64,000 bases of DNA, from positions 310,001 through 374,000 of the forward strand of contig NZ_JACHJS010000001.1 in assembly GCF_014203755.1 (NCBI RefSeq), written 5' to 3'. The notes below the pieces were generated by a model. The model did no database searches and was not told the DNA's origin. It saw nothing but the letters and a program-made list of their open reading frames with translations. The stretch's first letter is position 1; each line of letters opens with the position of its first letter. The position numbers and the translations under genes are program-made. The DNA comes from Saccharothrix violaceirubra. GTDB taxonomy: Bacteria; Actinomycetota; Actinomycetes; Mycobacteriales; Pseudonocardiaceae. Positions 9,922 through 18,578 of the stretch are shown here, piece by piece.

Positions 9922-9935
9922 TTGGCGGCCGGCGG

Positions 9936-10343
9936 TCAGTTCGTGACGAGCTTGGCCAGCTCCCGGTCGAAGTCGATCCACAGGTCCTCTTCACCGGGCT
10001 GGACGACGTCGTAGGTCATGTCCAGGAACTCGGCGACGGCCTCGGCCTCGGCGGACAGGATCGCGAAGCCGGTGGGCGCGTTCAGCTCGACCAGGACGCG
10101 CTCGGCGTCGTCGGCGGCCGGGCGGACGAGGATGTCGCCCTCGCCGGACGGGGTCAGCAGGCCGTCGGCGAGCAGGTCGCGGGCGAAGATCCACTCGACC
10201 TTGCCCTGCCCGGTGTGGAACAGGACGGCGACCGCGTACGGGTCCTCGGGCTCATAGTGCAGCTCGGCCTCGACGGGTGTCGGCGCGACGCCGGGCACGA
10301 GGAGGTGGAACGTCGTCGTGGTGGTGATGCTCTCGGTGCTCAT
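9936..10343 (-). CDS. SsgA-like sporulation/cell-division regulator
   Basis: 135 residues, the normal length for SsgA-like proteins (SALPs). Family-like segments include FHLLVPGVAPTPVEAELHYE, DPYAVAVLFHTG, VEWIFARDLLADGL and the FDRELAKLV tail. SALPs are found in morphologically complex actinomycetes and, as SsgB, help position septa with FtsZ. In Pseudonocardiaceae a single-copy SALP is often SsgB-like, but which SALP this is cannot be fixed here. The ATG at 10343 has GGGAAGG upstream; longer in-frame extensions lack the conserved fold. It stands alone between a response regulator and an exporter gene. Cytoplasmic. Confidence 0.88.
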   Translation of the reverse strand: MSTESITTTTTFHLLVPGVAPTPVEAELHYEPEDPYAVAVLFHTGQGKVEWIFARDLLADGLLTPSGEGDILVRPAADDAERVLVELNAPTGFAILSAEAEAVAEFLDMTYDVVQPGEEDLWIDFDRELAKLVTN

Positions 10344-10526
10344 GTGCTGTGGCCTTCCCGCTCGGACTTCCGCTCTCACGAGAGGAGACGCCCGAGAACG
10401 CGGATCGGGACGTGGTTCTGCCGAACACCACGCGATCGGGGGAGGCCCTGCCCTCAAGTACACCCGTTTGCCCAGGTCGCTTGTCTCAGCACGGTTTACC
10501 GCCAAGTAACACAGCGTTATCCGGGA

Positions 10527-11441
10527 TCACTTGCGCGTAGTCGCGGGCTCCTCGACCGGGGTGACGGCCGTCGCAGGCTGCCTCCGGGTGAGCGCCACGC
10601 CGACCAGGACGACCAGCATGCCGGCCACGACGCGCAGGTTCAGCTCCTCGTCCAGGACCGCCGCGCCCAGCAGCACGGAGACGACCGGGAGCAGGTATCC
10701 GACGGTCGTGGCGTTGGTCGGGCCCTCGTCCTCGATCAGCCGGTAGTTGATCATGTACGCGAGGCCCGTGCCGAAGACGCCGAGGATCACCACGGCCAGC
10801 ACCGACCGCCAGTCCGGGTGCATCGGCTGGAGCCCGCCGACCGGGACGACCACGGCGGTGAGCCCGGTCGCGGCCACGAGCTGCGCGGACGACAGGCCGA
10901 TCGACGACAGGCCGCGTCCGGACAGCGTGCGGCCGATGTAGGTGTAGGCGACCGCGTACGACGCGGCGGCGGCCAGGCAGGCGAGCGCGCCCCAGCTCGC
11001 CAGGCCGCCCTTCTGCCACGGTGCGAAGATCAGCAGCGTGCCGACGAAGCCGAGCAGCAGCCCGGCGAGTCGGACCGGGTTGCGGTTGCGCTCGAAGCCG
11101 AGCGCGAGACCCAGGGTCAGCGTCCACAGCGGCGTGGTGGCGTTGAGCACGCCCGCGACCCCCGAGTCGACGCTCTGCTCGCCGATGCCGAACAGCACGA
11201 ACGGGATCAGGTTGGCGAACAGCGCCGCGACCGCGAGGTGCCCCCACACCCGGCGGTCGCGCGTGAGCCGGTGGCCGCGCGAGTAGGCGAGCGCGACGAG
11301 CACCAGCGCGCCCAGGACGGTGCGCCCGAACGCGATCTGCACGGGCGAGAACCCCGTGAGCGCGATCTTGATCCAGAAGTAGCTGGACCCCCACAGCAGG
11401 GCGAGTACACCCAATCTGACCAGCGTGCCCCGGTTGTTCAC
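10527..11441 (-). CDS. EamA/DMT-family transporter
   Basis: 304 residues with about ten membrane segments arranged as two EamA repeats (first WGSSYFWIKIALTGFSPVQIAFGRT, second beginning near ASWGALACLAAAASYAVAYTY). It belongs to the drug/metabolite transporter superfamily, usually exporters of amino acids or small metabolites; the substrate is unknown. It is divergent from a LysR regulator, with an 83-nt gap holding a perfect inverted repeat, the classical arrangement in which the regulator controls the exporter. The start at MNNRGTLVRLGVLALLWG matches the family N-terminus. Confidence 0.92.
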   Translation of the reverse strand: MNNRGTLVRLGVLALLWGSSYFWIKIALTGFSPVQIAFGRTVLGALVLVALAYSRGHRLTRDRRVWGHLAVAALFANLIPFVLFGIGEQSVDSGVAGVLNATTPLWTLTLGLALGFERNRNPVRLAGLLLGFVGTLLIFAPWQKGGLASWGALACLAAAASYAVAYTYIGRTLSGRGLSSIGLSSAQLVAATGLTAVVVPVGGLQPMHPDWRSVLAVVILGVFGTGLAYMINYRLIEDEGPTNATTVGYLLPVVSVLLGAAVLDEELNLRVVAGMLVVLVGVALTRRQPATAVTPVEEPATTRK

Positions 11442-11494
11442 AGGCCTTAGAGTGCGCTACACAAAGCATCAGCACAAGTGAATAGAACTGCATG

Positions 11495-11512
11495 ACAGTT
11501 AAGTTCAACTGT
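11495..11512. promoter_or_regulatory. Candidate LysR operator between EamA and LysR genes
   Basis: ACAGTTAAGTTCAACTGT: perfect 6-bp arms around 6 nt, 13 nt before the LysR start at 11525 and 54 nt from the exporter start. LysR regulators usually bind dyads in the shared divergent promoter, so this is the natural autoregulatory or target site. Confidence 0.6.
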
Positions 11513-11524
11513 AAGGTCGGGCCA

Positions 11525-12445
11525 ATGCTGGACGTACGCCGCCTCCAAGTCCTCCGAGCCGTCGTGACCACCGGTTCCATCACCGCCGCGGCCACGAACC
11601 TCGGCTACACCCCGTCCGCCATCAGCCAGCAGGTCGCCGCCCTGGAGAAGCAGGCCGGGCTCGCCCTGCTCGACCGCGTCGGCCGGGGCGTCCGGCCGAC
11701 GGTCGCGGGCCGGCTGCTCACCGAGCACGCGGGCCGCATCACCGAACGGATCGTCGAGGCCGAAGCCGCCCTCGCCGACCTGCGCGCCGGCCGCACCGGA
11801 CGGCTGCGCGTCCGCTACTTCGCCACGGCGGGCGCCGCCCTCGTGCCGCCGGCCGTCGCCGCGTTCCGCACCGGGCACCCCGACGTGCAGCTCGACCTCA
11901 AGCTCACCGAACCCGACGACCCCATGGTCGAGGTCGAGGCCGGTCGCGCGGACATCGCCGTCGTGATCCCGGTACCCGGCGTCGCCGCACCACGCGGCGT
12001 CCACCTGGAACACATGCTCGACGACCCGTACGTCGCCGTGCTGCCGCGTGGGCACGCCCTGGCCCGCAAACGCGTCGTCGACCTGGCCGACCTCGCCGAC
12101 GAGCCCTGGGTCGACGCGGTCGTGCCGCCCGGACCGTGCCGCGACATCGTGCTCGACGCGTGCGCGGGCGCCGGCTTCAGCCCGAACATCGTCGTCGAGG
12201 CCGACGACCACCCGACCGCGCAGGGCTTCGTCGCCGCCGGGCTCGGCGTCACCATCGCGCCCAGGCTCAGCCTCGACGTCGTGCACCACGGCGTGGTCGT
12301 GCGCCGCCTGCGGCACCCGGAACCCATGCGGACCATCTGCGTGGCCGTCCGTGACGAGGCCGTCGGATCGCCCGCCGTGACCAGCCTGATCGAGGCGCTG
12401 AAGACCGCCGGGAGATCACACGGGCAAGAGCGTCGTTCACCTTGA
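11525..12445 (+). CDS. LysR-family transcriptional regulator
   Basis: 306 residues. The N-terminal winged HTH is MLDVRRLQVLRAVVTTGSIT followed by AAATNLGYTPSAISQQVAALE, and the substrate-binding domain follows (RLRVRYFATAGAALVPPAV, EAGRADIAVVIP, GFVAAGLGVTIAPRL). A start at 11525 is preferred over the ATG at 11492: it gives the family N-terminus, and the upstream 33 nt contain a perfect dyad better read as an operator. It is divergent from the EamA exporter, which it probably regulates in response to a small-molecule effector. The effector is unknown. Confidence 0.93.
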   Translation: MLDVRRLQVLRAVVTTGSITAAATNLGYTPSAISQQVAALEKQAGLALLDRVGRGVRPTVAGRLLTEHAGRITERIVEAEAALADLRAGRTGRLRVRYFATAGAALVPPAVAAFRTGHPDVQLDLKLTEPDDPMVEVEAGRADIAVVIPVPGVAAPRGVHLEHMLDDPYVAVLPRGHALARKRVVDLADLADEPWVDAVVPPGPCRDIVLDACAGAGFSPNIVVEADDHPTAQGFVAAGLGVTIAPRLSLDVVHHGVVVRRLRHPEPMRTICVAVRDEAVGSPAVTSLIEALKTAGRSHGQERRSP

Positions 12446-12551
12446 CAGGCGCTTGCTCGTCCCATCGCGTGGTGCGCGCACGATTGCGGCCCACGCGCCG
12501 TCGATCACGCGTACAACGAACGGACCCTGTGTACTCGAAAGGCGGCCGACG

Positions 12552-13205
12552 ATGACCACGATCCTGCCGAGCAGCACGTCCACGGCGTTCCGCGCCACCG
12601 TCGGCGCGATCTTCGCCCACCACCTCGCCGCGACCGCCCACGCCGTGGAGATCGGCTGCACGGACGGCGACCGCGAAGGCCGCCACGTCGACCCCGCCGG
12701 GCCCTACCCGCTGCCCAGCACGTCCACGCTGGACTCCGTGCCTCGGCTGCCGGGCGTGCGGCTCGACGACGGCGAGGCCGACTCGCGGATGCGCGTACTG
12801 CTCGCGTCCCTGGAGGAGACGGTCCAGTGCGTCCGCCACGACGTGCAGGTGCGGGCCCAGGACGTGGCCAACCGGTACCACCACGACCAGGACGCGCACG
12901 CGTTCCGGATCGACGTCGAGGAGCTGAAGGCGTTCGCCAAGGCCGGCGTCGACCAGGCGCTCGAACGCTGGTTCGCGTCCGTGTCCGACCTCGGCGACCG
13001 GTTCCCGCTGGCCCGCGACCGCGTGCTCGTCACGACCCAACGGGTCGGCGGGCTGGTCACCGCGTTCGTGATCGGCTTCGTGAACTTCGCGACCGACCTG
13101 GCCAACACCGTGCCCGACCGCGGCGCGCGGGCCTACGAGAAGGTCACCGACTACTTCGAGACCGTCTCGTCCGGCCTGCGGCACGCGTTCCGCGGCCTGC
13201 GCTGA
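12552..13205 (+). CDS. Hypothetical protein
   Basis: 217 residues, not recognised. After an Ala/His-rich N-terminal stretch there is a mostly helical middle (SRMRVLLASLEETVQCVRHDV, DVEELKAFAKAGVDQALERW) and one hydrophobic segment (VGGLVTAFVIGFVNFATDLA) that may associate with the membrane. The ATG follows GAAAGG by about 10 nt. Codon use is like that of its neighbours. It converges on the Ser/Thr kinase at 13206 (stop to stop with no gap). No function is proposed. Confidence 0.7.
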   Translation: MTTILPSSTSTAFRATVGAIFAHHLAATAHAVEIGCTDGDREGRHVDPAGPYPLPSTSTLDSVPRLPGVRLDDGEADSRMRVLLASLEETVQCVRHDVQVRAQDVANRYHHDQDAHAFRIDVEELKAFAKAGVDQALERWFASVSDLGDRFPLARDRVLVTTQRVGGLVTAFVIGFVNFATDLANTVPDRGARAYEKVTDYFETVSSGLRHAFRGLR

Positions 13206-14789
13206 TCAGACCTGGAGCTTGTCCTGGCGGGAGATGTACAGGGTCGTCGACGCCCACTTGAGGATGAACAGCTTGCGGTCCTTGGTGACCGACTTGTCCT
13301 TGTTCGTGACCTCGTAGGTGACGTCGTACGCGTAAGGCCCGTGCATCGCGAGGTTGGTGATCTTGACGCCGGTGACGTCCTTCCAGGACTTCGCGTACGC
13401 GTCCTTGCCGCCGATCGCGGACTGCATCTCCGGCGCGAGCCGTTCCCAGCCGTTGTCGACGTCCTGGGGCAGCACCGCGAAGTAGTCCCGGACCGCCTGC
13501 TCCTGCTGGTCGGCCGAGGGCTCGGCGGTGATCGTCTGCATCGGCGGCGGGGCCTTCTTCGACGTCGTCGTCACGGACGGCTCGCCGCCGCCGGCCGGCT
13601 GGGTCGTCGACGTGTCGGCGCCCGCCTTCGACTCGGGGCCGCCGTCGGACAGCATGCTCGCCAGCAGGATGCCGACCACGGCCGCGCCCGCGATCGCCAG
13701 CGCGGTGAACACCGTGGACCGCTTGCCCCGTGCGGGCGGCGCGGCCTTCACGGCCGGGCGCGGCGCCGGCCGGTTCGGCGGTGCCTGTCTCGGCGGCTGG
13801 TTCAGGACCGGGTTCGCGGCGACCCGCGTGGCGTTGGGCTGCGGCTTGTTCTGGGCCGGCGGCGGGCCGACCGGACGCGTGGCGGCGGTCTGCGGCGTCG
13901 ACACGGGCTTGCCCTGCCACGACGGCGGGTGCGTCGGCGGCACGGCCACCGGGAACTCCGGCGCCGACCGGCCCGCCGCGACGGCGGCCAGCGCCTCGCG
14001 CGCCTCTGCCATCGTCGGCCGGTCCTCCGGCTCGGCGCGCAGCAGGCGCATCAGCAGCGCGGTCAGCGGACCGGCCTGCTTGGGCGGCTGGACCTTGCCC
14101 GCCGCGACCTGGTGCAGCAGCGCGATCGTGTTCTCGTTCAGACCGAACGGCGGCGTGCCCTCGATCGCGGCGTACAGCGTGGAGCCCAGCGAGAACACGT
14201 CCGAGGGCGGACCCGGGTCGTAGCCCTTGGCCACCTCGGGCGCCAGGTAGGCGGGTGTGCCCGCGAGCATCCCGGTCGCGGTGACGGTGACGTCGCCGGT
14301 CGCCCGCGAGATGCCGAAGTCGGTGATCTTGACCGTGCCGTCGTTGCCCAGCAGCACGTTGCCCGGCTTGATGTCCCGGTGCACGATGCCCGCGTTGTGC
14401 GCGGCGGCCAACGCCGAGGCGACCTGGGAGCCGATCGACGCCACGTCGCGCGCGGACAGCGTGCCGCGTTCGGACAGCACGGTCGACAGGCTCTCCGACG
14501 GCAGGTACTCCATGACCAGCCACGGCTGGCCGTCGTCCTCCGCCACGTCGTACACGGCGATCGCGTGCGGGTGCTGGAGGCGGGCGGCGATGCGGCCCTC
14601 GCGCATGGCGCGGCGCTTCGCCTCGTCGGTGTCCGCTTCGGCCAGGCCGGGCTGCAACAGCAGTTGCTTCACGGCGACAGTGCGGTGCAGGCGCTCGTCG
14701 TGTGCCTGCCAGACGATGCCCATCGCTCCGCTGCCGATCCGCCGGCCAAGGCGGTAGCGGCCGGCGACCAGGCGGCCATCGTCGGTCAC
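13206..14789 (-). CDS. Membrane Ser/Thr protein kinase with extracytoplasmic C-terminal domain
   Basis: 527 residues. The PknB-type kinase domain (about 1-280) has the Gly loop IGSGAMGIVW, Lys41 in VAVKQLLL, HRD at 137-139 in GIVHRDIKPGNVLL, DFG at 157-159 and YLAPEVAKGYDPG. A Pro-rich linker, one TM (about 358-380) and a Thr/Pro stretch follow. The final ~90 residues (DQQEQAVRDYFAVLPQDVDN, then YAYDVTYEVTNKDKSV) look like a small NTF2-like/SnoaL-type fold outside the cell. GTG at 14789 is chosen because GGGAG lies 6 nt upstream and it aligns with the start of the paralogue next door. It is the last of five leftward genes and probably signals from the envelope. Confidence 0.92.
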   Translation of the reverse strand: MTDDGRLVAGRYRLGRRIGSGAMGIVWQAHDERLHRTVAVKQLLLQPGLAEADTDEAKRRAMREGRIAARLQHPHAIAVYDVAEDDGQPWLVMEYLPSESLSTVLSERGTLSARDVASIGSQVASALAAAHNAGIVHRDIKPGNVLLGNDGTVKITDFGISRATGDVTVTATGMLAGTPAYLAPEVAKGYDPGPPSDVFSLGSTLYAAIEGTPPFGLNENTIALLHQVAAGKVQPPKQAGPLTALLMRLLRAEPEDRPTMAEAREALAAVAAGRSAPEFPVAVPPTHPPSWQGKPVSTPQTAATRPVGPPPAQNKPQPNATRVAANPVLNQPPRQAPPNRPAPRPAVKAAPPARGKRSTVFTALAIAGAAVVGILLASMLSDGGPESKAGADTSTTQPAGGGEPSVTTTSKKAPPPMQTITAEPSADQQEQAVRDYFAVLPQDVDNGWERLAPEMQSAIGGKDAYAKSWKDVTGVKITNLAMHGPYAYDVTYEVTNKDKSVTKDRKLFILKWASTTLYISRQDKLQV

Positions 14790-14884
14790 GGCTGCTCCCA
14801 GTGCGGTTGTACGGCTGTGGCGACCAGCCACTTGGACAACAACGGTGCTTCACCCGATCGGGGTTCGCCACCACCTTACGGTGG

Positions 14885-16234
14885 TCAGCCGTTCCCCTGT
14901 ACCGGTGTGGTCGTTACCGACGCAGGAGGCACGGTCGTGGTCTGTGTCGGCTTCTGGCTGGTCGTGGTCGGCGGCGGCGTGGTCGTCGTCGTGACCGCAC
15001 GGGTCGTCGTCGTCGGCTCCTCGGTCGTCTCGACCGTCCGCTCGGTGGTCGGCACCGTCGTGACCGGCGCGGTCGTCGTGGTCGGCACCGCCGTGCTGGA
15101 CGAGTTGGTCGCCGGCGGCGTCGCCGGGTCCTTCTGCTTGGTGTCGAACACGTCCAGGGCCACCAGCAGGATCGTGATCAGCAGCAGGAGGCCCAGCGTC
15201 ACGGCCACGATCACCAGCGGCAGGTTGTTCGAGGGTTTTCGCGGCGGCGGCGCGACGACCGGCGGCAGCGCGTCGGCCGTGCGCGGGTGCGTGCGGTTGT
15301 TCGGCCGGACCACGTGCGTGCGGTCCGAGTCCAGGACCGTGGTCGCGGTCGCCGGGCCGAGCGGCAGCACGCCCGGCGTGCTCGCCGGGCGCAGACCGGT
15401 GAGCGTCGGCGGCCGGCCGTTGGCCACGGCGTTGAGCAGGTCGCGGGCCTGGGCCATGGTCGGGCGGTCGGCCGGGTCGTAGTTGAGCAGCCGCAGCAGG
15501 ACGTCGGTGAGCGGGCCCTCCTGCGACGGCGGGTTGATCCGGCCGGCGGCGACCGCGTGCAGCACGCCCAGCGTGTTCTCGGACAGGCCGAACGGCGGCT
15601 CGCCCTCGTGCGCGGCGTACAGCGTGGAGCCCAGCGAGAACACGTCGGACGCGGCCGACGGGTCCTGGCCGCGGGCGATCTCCGGCGCGAGGTAGGCGGG
15701 CGTGCCGGCGATGAGCCCGGTCTTGGTGACCGTGACGTCGTCGCTGGCCCGGGAGATGCCGAAGTCGGTGATCTTGACCAGGCCGCTGTCCGCGAGCAGC
15801 ACGTTGCCGGGCTTGACGTCGCGGTGCACGATCCCGGCGGCGTGGGCGGCGGCCAGCGCGGCGGCGGCCTGCGCGCCGATCCGGGCGACCTCCAGGTCGT
15901 CGAGCGGGCCGTGCTCGGAGAGCGTGTCGGCCAGGCTGTCCGACGGCAGGTACTCCATGACCAGGCACGGAGCGCCGTTCTCCTCGACGACGTCGTAGAC
16001 CGCGATCGCGTTGGGATGGTGCAGCTTGGCGGCGATCCGGCCCTCACGCATGGCGCGCTGGATGGCCTCGTCCTGCTCGGTGGCGTCGAGGCTGGGCTGG
16101 AGCAGCAGTTGCTTGATCGCGACGATGCGGCCGAGCCGTTCGTCCTGGGCACGCCAGACGATGCCCATGGCGCCACTGCCGATCCGGTCGAGGAATCGGT
16201 AGCGCTCGGCGATCAGCCGGCCGTCGGTGCTCAT
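14885..16234 (-). CDS. Membrane Ser/Thr protein kinase
   Basis: 449 residues, a close paralogue of the kinase at 13206 (same spacing: Lys41, HRD 137-139, DFG 157-159). The kinase domain ends near residue 275; a Pro/Arg linker precedes one TM (LPLVIVAVTLGLLLLITILL). The exported tail is short and almost entirely Thr/Val/Pro (TTTTAPVTTVPTTERTVETT), without the NTF2-like domain. Such Thr-rich tails are usual wall-spanning linkers. Start MSTDGRLIAERYRFLDRIG. The kinases are separated by 95 nt and probably arose by tandem duplication. Confidence 0.92.
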   Translation of the reverse strand: MSTDGRLIAERYRFLDRIGSGAMGIVWRAQDERLGRIVAIKQLLLQPSLDATEQDEAIQRAMREGRIAAKLHHPNAIAVYDVVEENGAPCLVMEYLPSDSLADTLSEHGPLDDLEVARIGAQAAAALAAAHAAGIVHRDVKPGNVLLADSGLVKITDFGISRASDDVTVTKTGLIAGTPAYLAPEIARGQDPSAASDVFSLGSTLYAAHEGEPPFGLSENTLGVLHAVAAGRINPPSQEGPLTDVLLRLLNYDPADRPTMAQARDLLNAVANGRPPTLTGLRPASTPGVLPLGPATATTVLDSDRTHVVRPNNRTHPRTADALPPVVAPPPRKPSNNLPLVIVAVTLGLLLLITILLVALDVFDTKQKDPATPPATNSSSTAVPTTTTAPVTTVPTTERTVETTEEPTTTTRAVTTTTTPPPTTTSQKPTQTTTVPPASVTTTPVQGNG

Positions 16235-16604
16235 CGGACCACCCCGCTGGGACGCTGCGTGACCGGCGCTTGGGCGGCAGGTCTCACGCTCGGGCTCCTC
16301 GTCGTGCGGATCGGGGTGGCGCCGGTCGGCGCGCTGGTCTGGACCGGGGCCGGTTATGCCCGCAGAGCCTACCTCGCGGTCCGCTGCCCCATTCGCCCCG
16401 TTGCGCAGGTCACGCGAGCGCCGGTCCGCCGGGGAAGGGATACCCGATACCGGCCCGTAAGGTCACCAATTCGGGTGAAGATCGCCAATTTTGCCTCCGT
16501 CCGGACCAGTCCGGACGGAGCGGGGGCGCGGGTCGTCCGGTCGTCCCGCGAATGGCCGCGACCCAGGGTTTCCGATCGGTCACCGGGGGTGTCGGCGTCG
16601 GGGT
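16235..16604. other. Gene-free stretch upstream of kinase gene
   Basis: 370 nt between the kinase start and the stop of the next leftward gene. No reading frame with coding character was found. It holds a perfect 12-bp palindrome at 16495-16520 and otherwise an AT-richer patch around 16440-16495. The kinase promoter should lie here; no confident hexamers were found. Confidence 0.5.
16495..16520. terminator. Perfect 12-bp inverted repeat, possible terminator
   Basis: CTCCGTCCGGAC CA GTCCGGACGGAG, 85 nt after the stop of the leftward gene at 16605. The loop is only 2 nt and no U-run follows on the minus strand (GCAAAATTGG), so a protein-binding dyad is an equal possibility. Confidence 0.45.
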
Positions 16605-17525
16605 TCAGGACGCCGGGGCGAAGAAGTCGAACGCGCCGATCGGGTCGAGCGAGACGCCCAGGACGCTCGTGGGGATCAGCGGCGTGGCGGAGGGTTCCGC
16701 GGACGGCGCTGAAGAAGGCTCCGAAGAAGGCGCTGCAGAAGGCACCGAAGGCTCGGTCGACGGCGCCGACGACGGACCGCCGGTCGGGGCATCGGGTGCG
16801 GAGGCCGGCGTGGACGAGGCCGTGGTGGTCGGGTTCGCCGGCGGGTCGGTCGTCGTCGGCGTGGTGGTCGTCGGGGCCGTCGTGGACCCGGGTGTCGTCG
16901 TGGTCGGCGTCCCGGTGGTCGGGGGCTGCGTGGTGGTCGGCTGCGGCTGCTGGGAGCGCGGCCGGTCGACGGTCTGCCGCGGCTGGTCCTCGACCGTGGT
17001 CCCGGTCGTGGTCTCGGCCGTCGTCTCCTCGGTCGTGGTCGACTGCCGGACCTCGGCCGCGAGGTCGTTGCCGATCGTGTTGGTGCCGCGCGCGGCGGGC
17101 CGGGTGTCGTAGCGGACCTCGGCGGCCGGGCGCTCGTCGGGCGAGGACAGCCACTGCGAGGCGGCGAACGCGACCGTGCCGCACAGCACCACGCCGCCGC
17201 TCGCCAGCGCGACCAGCTTCGGCACGGACATGCCGCCGCCGCGCTCCTCCTCGCCGGCGCGACCTTCGCGGCGCAACAGCTCGGTCACGTGCAGTTCGCG
17301 GCCGGACAGTCCACGGCCGGGCAGTTCTCGGCCGGGCAGTTCTCGGCCGGGCAGTTCTCGGCCGGGCAGGTCGGTGCGGGGGGAGGCGATCCTGACGGTG
17401 CCGGGCTCGTCGTCCTCGATCCGCGGGATCGGCTGCGTCTCGGCCTCGCGCCGGGCGATGAGGTCCGCGACCGACAGGCGGTCCGTCGACCCGTCCAGCC
17501 GACGGCGTTTGTCGTCGTTCGACAC
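16605..17525 (-). CDS. Single-pass membrane protein with LPGRE repeats and Thr/Pro-rich tail
   Basis: 306 residues. The cytoplasmic N-terminus has a short motif LSVADLIARRE shared with the gene at 17686 (VSVAELIRRQ). Five 5-residue repeats (LPGRE-type) follow, encoded by a 15-bp DNA tandem repeat. One TM lies near residues 100-122 (VPKLVALASGGVVLCGTVAF). The exported part is a long Thr/Pro then Ser/Pro low-complexity region (TTTTPGSTTAPTTTTPTTTD) ending in a short hydrophobic segment (LGVSLDPIGAFDFFAPAS). No enzyme motif is seen. The neighbourhood suggests it could be a substrate or partner of the two kinases. Confidence 0.8.
   Translation of the reverse strand: MSNDDKRRRLDGSTDRLSVADLIARREAETQPIPRIEDDEPGTVRIASPRTDLPGRELPGRELPGRELPGRGLSGRELHVTELLRREGRAGEEERGGGMSVPKLVALASGGVVLCGTVAFAASQWLSSPDERPAAEVRYDTRPAARGTNTIGNDLAAEVRQSTTTEETTAETTTGTTVEDQPRQTVDRPRSQQPQPTTTQPPTTGTPTTTTPGSTTAPTTTTPTTTDPPANPTTTASSTPASAPDAPTGGPSSAPSTEPSVPSAAPSSEPSSAPSAEPSATPLIPTSVLGVSLDPIGAFDFFAPAS
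17297..17371 (-). repeat. 15-bp tandem repeat coding LPGRE units
   Basis: Five copies of a 15-mer close to CTCGGCCGGGCAGTT (plus strand). The middle two are identical and the outer ones diverge by 1-4 bases. It is in frame in the membrane protein, so copy-number change would alter the length of the cytoplasmic linker without a frameshift. Confidence 0.85.
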
Positions 17526-17685
17526 CGCAACTCACCCTTCCCGGAGCGAGCCTCGCGCTCACTGACCGGGAACATGGATACCGAATCGTGACCGAATCCG
17601 TAACCCCTTTGGCGGAAGTTTCCTTATCAAACGTCGATAAATGGAACTTTCCGTGACTGCAATCGATCCCAGGGGTTACGGACGG

Positions 17686-18423
17686 TCAGCTTCGCTGGGC
17701 GGAGATGACCTCGGTGCCGACGATCCGGGGCGTCGTCGTGTCGGTCAGCCAGAACAACTGCTCGACCCTGATCCAGTCCCCGGATCGGCCCTGCATCGAC
17801 ACCGCCGCGTGCACGGCGCCGTCGGGCCGCAGCGAGGTCGACTCGATGGTGATCGCCTTGATCCCCTCCCACGCCGCGACGAACTCGCCGGGCGAGGTGC
17901 CGACCAGGTCGGGCGACAGCAGTCGGGCCGCGGCGGCGGGCTTGGCGGGCAGCAGCTCGTAGAACCGGCGCACGATGTCCACCTGCGGTTTCGATCCGGC
18001 GGTCGCCTCGGGCGGCGGGACGACGACGGCCGCCTCGTCGATCCGGAAGTCCGCGAACGGCGCCACGCTCAGGGACGCGGGAGTGCCGCCGAGTTCGGCC
18101 CACAGCTTGTCCGGTCGCAGCGCGGGCGCACCGCTGATCGCGACCGGCGACCGCGTCGCCGGGTTCGTCGGACCGGGCTCGCGCCGATGCGCCAGGAAGG
18201 TGGCGGCGGCCACCGCGGCGACCAGGACGAACGCGCCCGTGGCGAACCCGGCGGTCCGCGCGGTGCGGTTCGTGGGACGCGAGTGCGGCTCGACGTCCGC
18301 CTCGACGGCGGCCGGTCGTCGGACCGGCGCGCGCAGTGACGTGGGCTGCCTGCGGATCAGTTCCGCCACCGAGACCGAGCCGGTACGGCCGTGCCGTCGG
18401 CCACCCCGAGTCGTGCGCTGCAC
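17686..18423 (-). CDS. Single-pass membrane protein with extracytoplasmic NTF2-like domain
   Basis: 245 residues. The basic N-terminus carries VSVAELIRRQ, like the neighbour at 16605. One TM follows (GFATGAFVLVAAVAAATFLA). The exported C-terminus (VDIVRRFYELLPAKPAAAARLL, GEFVAAWEGIKAITIEST, GDWIRVEQLFWLTDTT) matches in pattern the C-terminal domain of the kinase at 13206 (RDYFAVLP...SWKDVTGVKITN). GTG at 18423 is chosen over the much longer frame because GAAGGAG lies 7 nt upstream and the protein then begins just before the shared motif. Function unknown; perhaps an extracytoplasmic ligand-binding or oligomerisation module. Confidence 0.8.
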   Translation of the reverse strand: MQRTTRGGRRHGRTGSVSVAELIRRQPTSLRAPVRRPAAVEADVEPHSRPTNRTARTAGFATGAFVLVAAVAAATFLAHRREPGPTNPATRSPVAISGAPALRPDKLWAELGGTPASLSVAPFADFRIDEAAVVVPPPEATAGSKPQVDIVRRFYELLPAKPAAAARLLSPDLVGTSPGEFVAAWEGIKAITIESTSLRPDGAVHAAVSMQGRSGDWIRVEQLFWLTDTTTPRIVGTEVISAQRS

Positions 18424-18578
18424 GGGCGACTCCTTCGTGCCTGTGTCGTCAGCGAGAAGAGGTACCGTGCGCGGACGCCACAGGGCCAGACCTGTACCGG
18501 AGTTCACTCGTTCGTGGCGGCAGGCGGCACGGAAGCATCCCTCGATCGGCGGAAAAACCCGACGAATGCGGGTCACGC

